Positions 62,728 through 64,000 of a stretch of 64,000 nucleotides of DNA are shown in pieces. The position numbers and the translations under genes were made by a program. The notes under the pieces are model-generated. The model searched no databases, had not been told where the DNA came from, and worked only from the letters and a program-made list of their open reading frames with translations. Numbering within the stretch: position 1 is the first letter of the stretch; each line of letters starts with the position of its first letter. Origin of the DNA: Pseudomonadota bacterium (GTDB lineage Bacteria; Desulfobacterota; Desulfobulbia; Desulfobulbales; SURF-16). The stretch covers positions 39,299 to 103,298 of the forward strand of contig JAHJKA010000068.1 in the NCBI GenBank assembly GCA_018822545.1, given 5' to 3'.

Positions 62728-64000
62728 TTACTCTGAGAACACCGGGACCGAGGGAAAAAGAGATGGATCGGTATGGGGGATAAAGCGGCAGCCAGAAAAG
62801 CGTATCATGAACTCCTGATTAACGTTGAGCTCAAGGTAGGTTATTTTGTTTGGCAGCTCCAGGCAGCGCCCTCGACTCTGCCGACTGCGCAACACCTTCT
62901 CCGCCCCGGCCAGGGAGCTGTTCCCGATGGGCGTAAACACCTCAAGAGGCAAATCAGGCATCATTCCCAAGGTAATAGCCTGACGGGGATCAATATGTTT
63001 GCCAAAGGAACCAGCCACAAAAATCTGTTCCAGGTCGGTGAAAGCGAGACCAACCTGGGCGATTAGAGTGGTCAAAATGGAATACATCGCCGCCTTGGAG
63101 CGCATCATGGCATCAAGATCAACCTGGGTAAAAGTGACGGCTTGACCATCAGCAGCCTCCTCGCCTGGGACTACAACAAATGCCGCGCCATCTGGCCCCA
63201 TGATGAGACGTTCCCCGGTAAACTTCTGCTGAAATTTGCCACGCACGTCAATCATCCGGGCCAGATAGAGGCAGGCGACCAGGTCGATAATACCGGAACC
63301 GCAGAGGCCTTTCGGCTTGTCCCCCCCCAGGGTTTCATAGAACAGGCGACCAGTGGTCGGATCGATACGGACCTTATCAATGGCCCCAGGTCCGGCCCGC
63401 ATGCCCATTTTTGCTATACCACCTTCTAGGGCCGGGCCAGCAGCCCCGGCACAGGCAATAAGCCATTCCCTGTTGCCGAGAACCACCTCGGCATTGGTGC
63501 CCACATCAATGAGCATGGCCGTTCCAGCTCGTTCATCAAGATCACTGGCAATGATCCCGGCGATGAGATCGCCGCCGAAATAACTGCCCACACTGGGCAT
63601 GATCCAGATCGGCGCCCAGCCATCCATGGCCAGACCAAGATCAGTTCCATGGCAGACATCGGGACTATTGACCAGAGGGATATAGGGCTCGCGGCAAAGA
63701 GTGGCAGGATCAACCTTGAGCAAAAAATGAACCATGGTGGTGTTGCCGGAAACGGCAAGGGCACGGATGTCTTGAGGAGCGATATTGACCTTAGCGCTCA
63801 GCTGGTCGAAGAGGGTATTGATACCGGAAATAACGGCCTGATGCAGGGTCTGTAGCCCGCCAGCGGTGGCGGCAAAATGGATTCTGGTGAGAATATCTGT
63901 GCCATATTCAATCTGACCGTTGGCAATATTGGCCTGGGCCAGGACATCGCCAGTCAACAGATCAAGAAGGGAAGCCTCAAGGTGCGTGGTGCCCAGATCA
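62728..64000 (-). CDS. RACo-like corrinoid-activating ASKHA protein, 5' end outside window
   Basis: C-terminal part of a protein of the RACo/DUF4445 family, which uses ATP and an N-terminal [2Fe-2S] ferredoxin domain to reactivate corrinoid methyltransferases. The frame is open to the window edge and begins DLGTTHLEASLLDL (ASKHA phosphate-binding loop), so the ferredoxin part lies beyond it. Later motifs include AVSGNTTMVHFLL, MLIDVGTNAEVVLG, CAGAAGPALEGG, KGLCGSGIIDLV and VAGSFGKHIDP. The gene is co-directional with the downstream diguanylate cyclase gene but separated by a candidate terminator. Confidence 0.85.
   Translation of the reverse strand, partial: DLGTTHLEASLLDLLTGDVLAQANIANGQIEYGTDILTRIHFAATAGGLQTLHQAVISGINTLFDQLSAKVNIAPQDIRALAVSGNTTMVHFLLKVDPATLCREPYIPLVNSPDVCHGTDLGLAMDGWAPIWIMPSVGSYFGGDLIAGIIASDLDERAGTAMLIDVGTNAEVVLGNREWLIACAGAAGPALEGGIAKMGMRAGPGAIDKVRIDPTTGRLFYETLGGDKPKGLCGSGIIDLVACLYLARMIDVRGKFQQKFTGERLIMGPDGAAFVVVPGEEAADGQAVTFTQVDLDAMMRSKAAMYSILTTLIAQVGLAFTDLEQIFVAGSFGKHIDPRQAITLGMMPDLPLEVFTPIGNSSLAGAEKVLRSRQSRGRCLELPNKITYLELNVNQEFMIRFSGCRFIPHTDPSLFPSVPVFSE

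Noticed and set aside
1..64000. tRNA/rRNA genes and CRISPR arrays
   Set aside because: None seen by eye in the intergenic regions; no regularly spaced direct repeats were found.

Overview
The window looks like chromosomal DNA of a Gram-negative anaerobe, most likely a Desulfobacterota member of the Desulfobulbales type. This rests on gene content: a HAO-type octaheme cytochrome, a corrinoid-activator (RACo-like) protein, split biotin-dependent carboxylase subunits, a TAXI-type TRAP transporter, a heme-binding DUF3365-type kinase and RecBCD. I could not confirm the taxonomy by search. Most genes lie on the minus strand.

Layout. 1-4186: phosphonate uptake and C-P lyase operon read leftwards (phnF-D-C-E-G, with phnH starting at the edge). 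4624-7442: TAXI-TRAP transporter with a hairpin between binding protein and permease. 7761-8096: small glycogen-binding-domain protein. 8192-11633: pyruvate-carboxylase-type pair. 11985-20481: recC-recB-recD. 20752-25415: unknown HIT/GalT-like protein, then a heme-sensor kinase and NtrC-type regulator. 25560-32240: accessory region with a 91-bp MITE, a Gabija-like gajA-gajB pair, and an AvcD-type antiphage deaminase that lies in an integron gene cassette with a recognisable attC. 32772-33137: cupin. 33282-45772: eight tightly packed minus-strand genes of an apparently undescribed system. 46084-47340: CsgD-like regulator and PilZ protein. 47464-52888: octaheme cytochrome and a binding-protein/hybrid-kinase pair. 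53217-55206: trpB-trpA. 55647-59286: DHH phosphoesterase and two tandem ADP-glucose pyrophosphorylase-like genes. 59317-60127: PII-like protein and membrane protein. 60461-62520: lipoprotein and a diguanylate cyclase. 62728-64000: RACo-like protein cut by the window edge.

The two most interesting parts are the accessory blocks. First, the avcD cassette can be delimited to the base: joining its two ends rebuilds a core site (GTTGGGC) exactly complementary to the other arm of its attC, and the attC has 5-nt spacers and the extra base in L'' in the expected orientation. No integrase is visible. Second, the 33-46 kb operon encodes a subtilase without a signal peptide, three large proteins I do not recognise, two small proteins (one with a trypco2-like and a helix-hairpin-helix segment), a protein joining a caspase/CHAT-like His-Cys domain to a zinc PGRP amidase, and a protein with a degenerate papain-like domain, an LD-transpeptidase-like His/Cys motif, a peptidoglycan-binding domain and a C-terminal Cys-His domain. 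No phage-tail genes accompany it. I infer a protease-controlled, wall-degrading conflict or cell-lysis system, possibly under the adjacent CsgD-like regulator.

Annotation choices: several start codons were moved downstream where a Shine-Dalgarno site or overlap supported it (phnC, phnD, TRAP permease, recC, gajA, cupin, trpA, the PBP1 protein and others). Several genes use GTG or TTG starts. No tRNA, rRNA or CRISPR array was seen.
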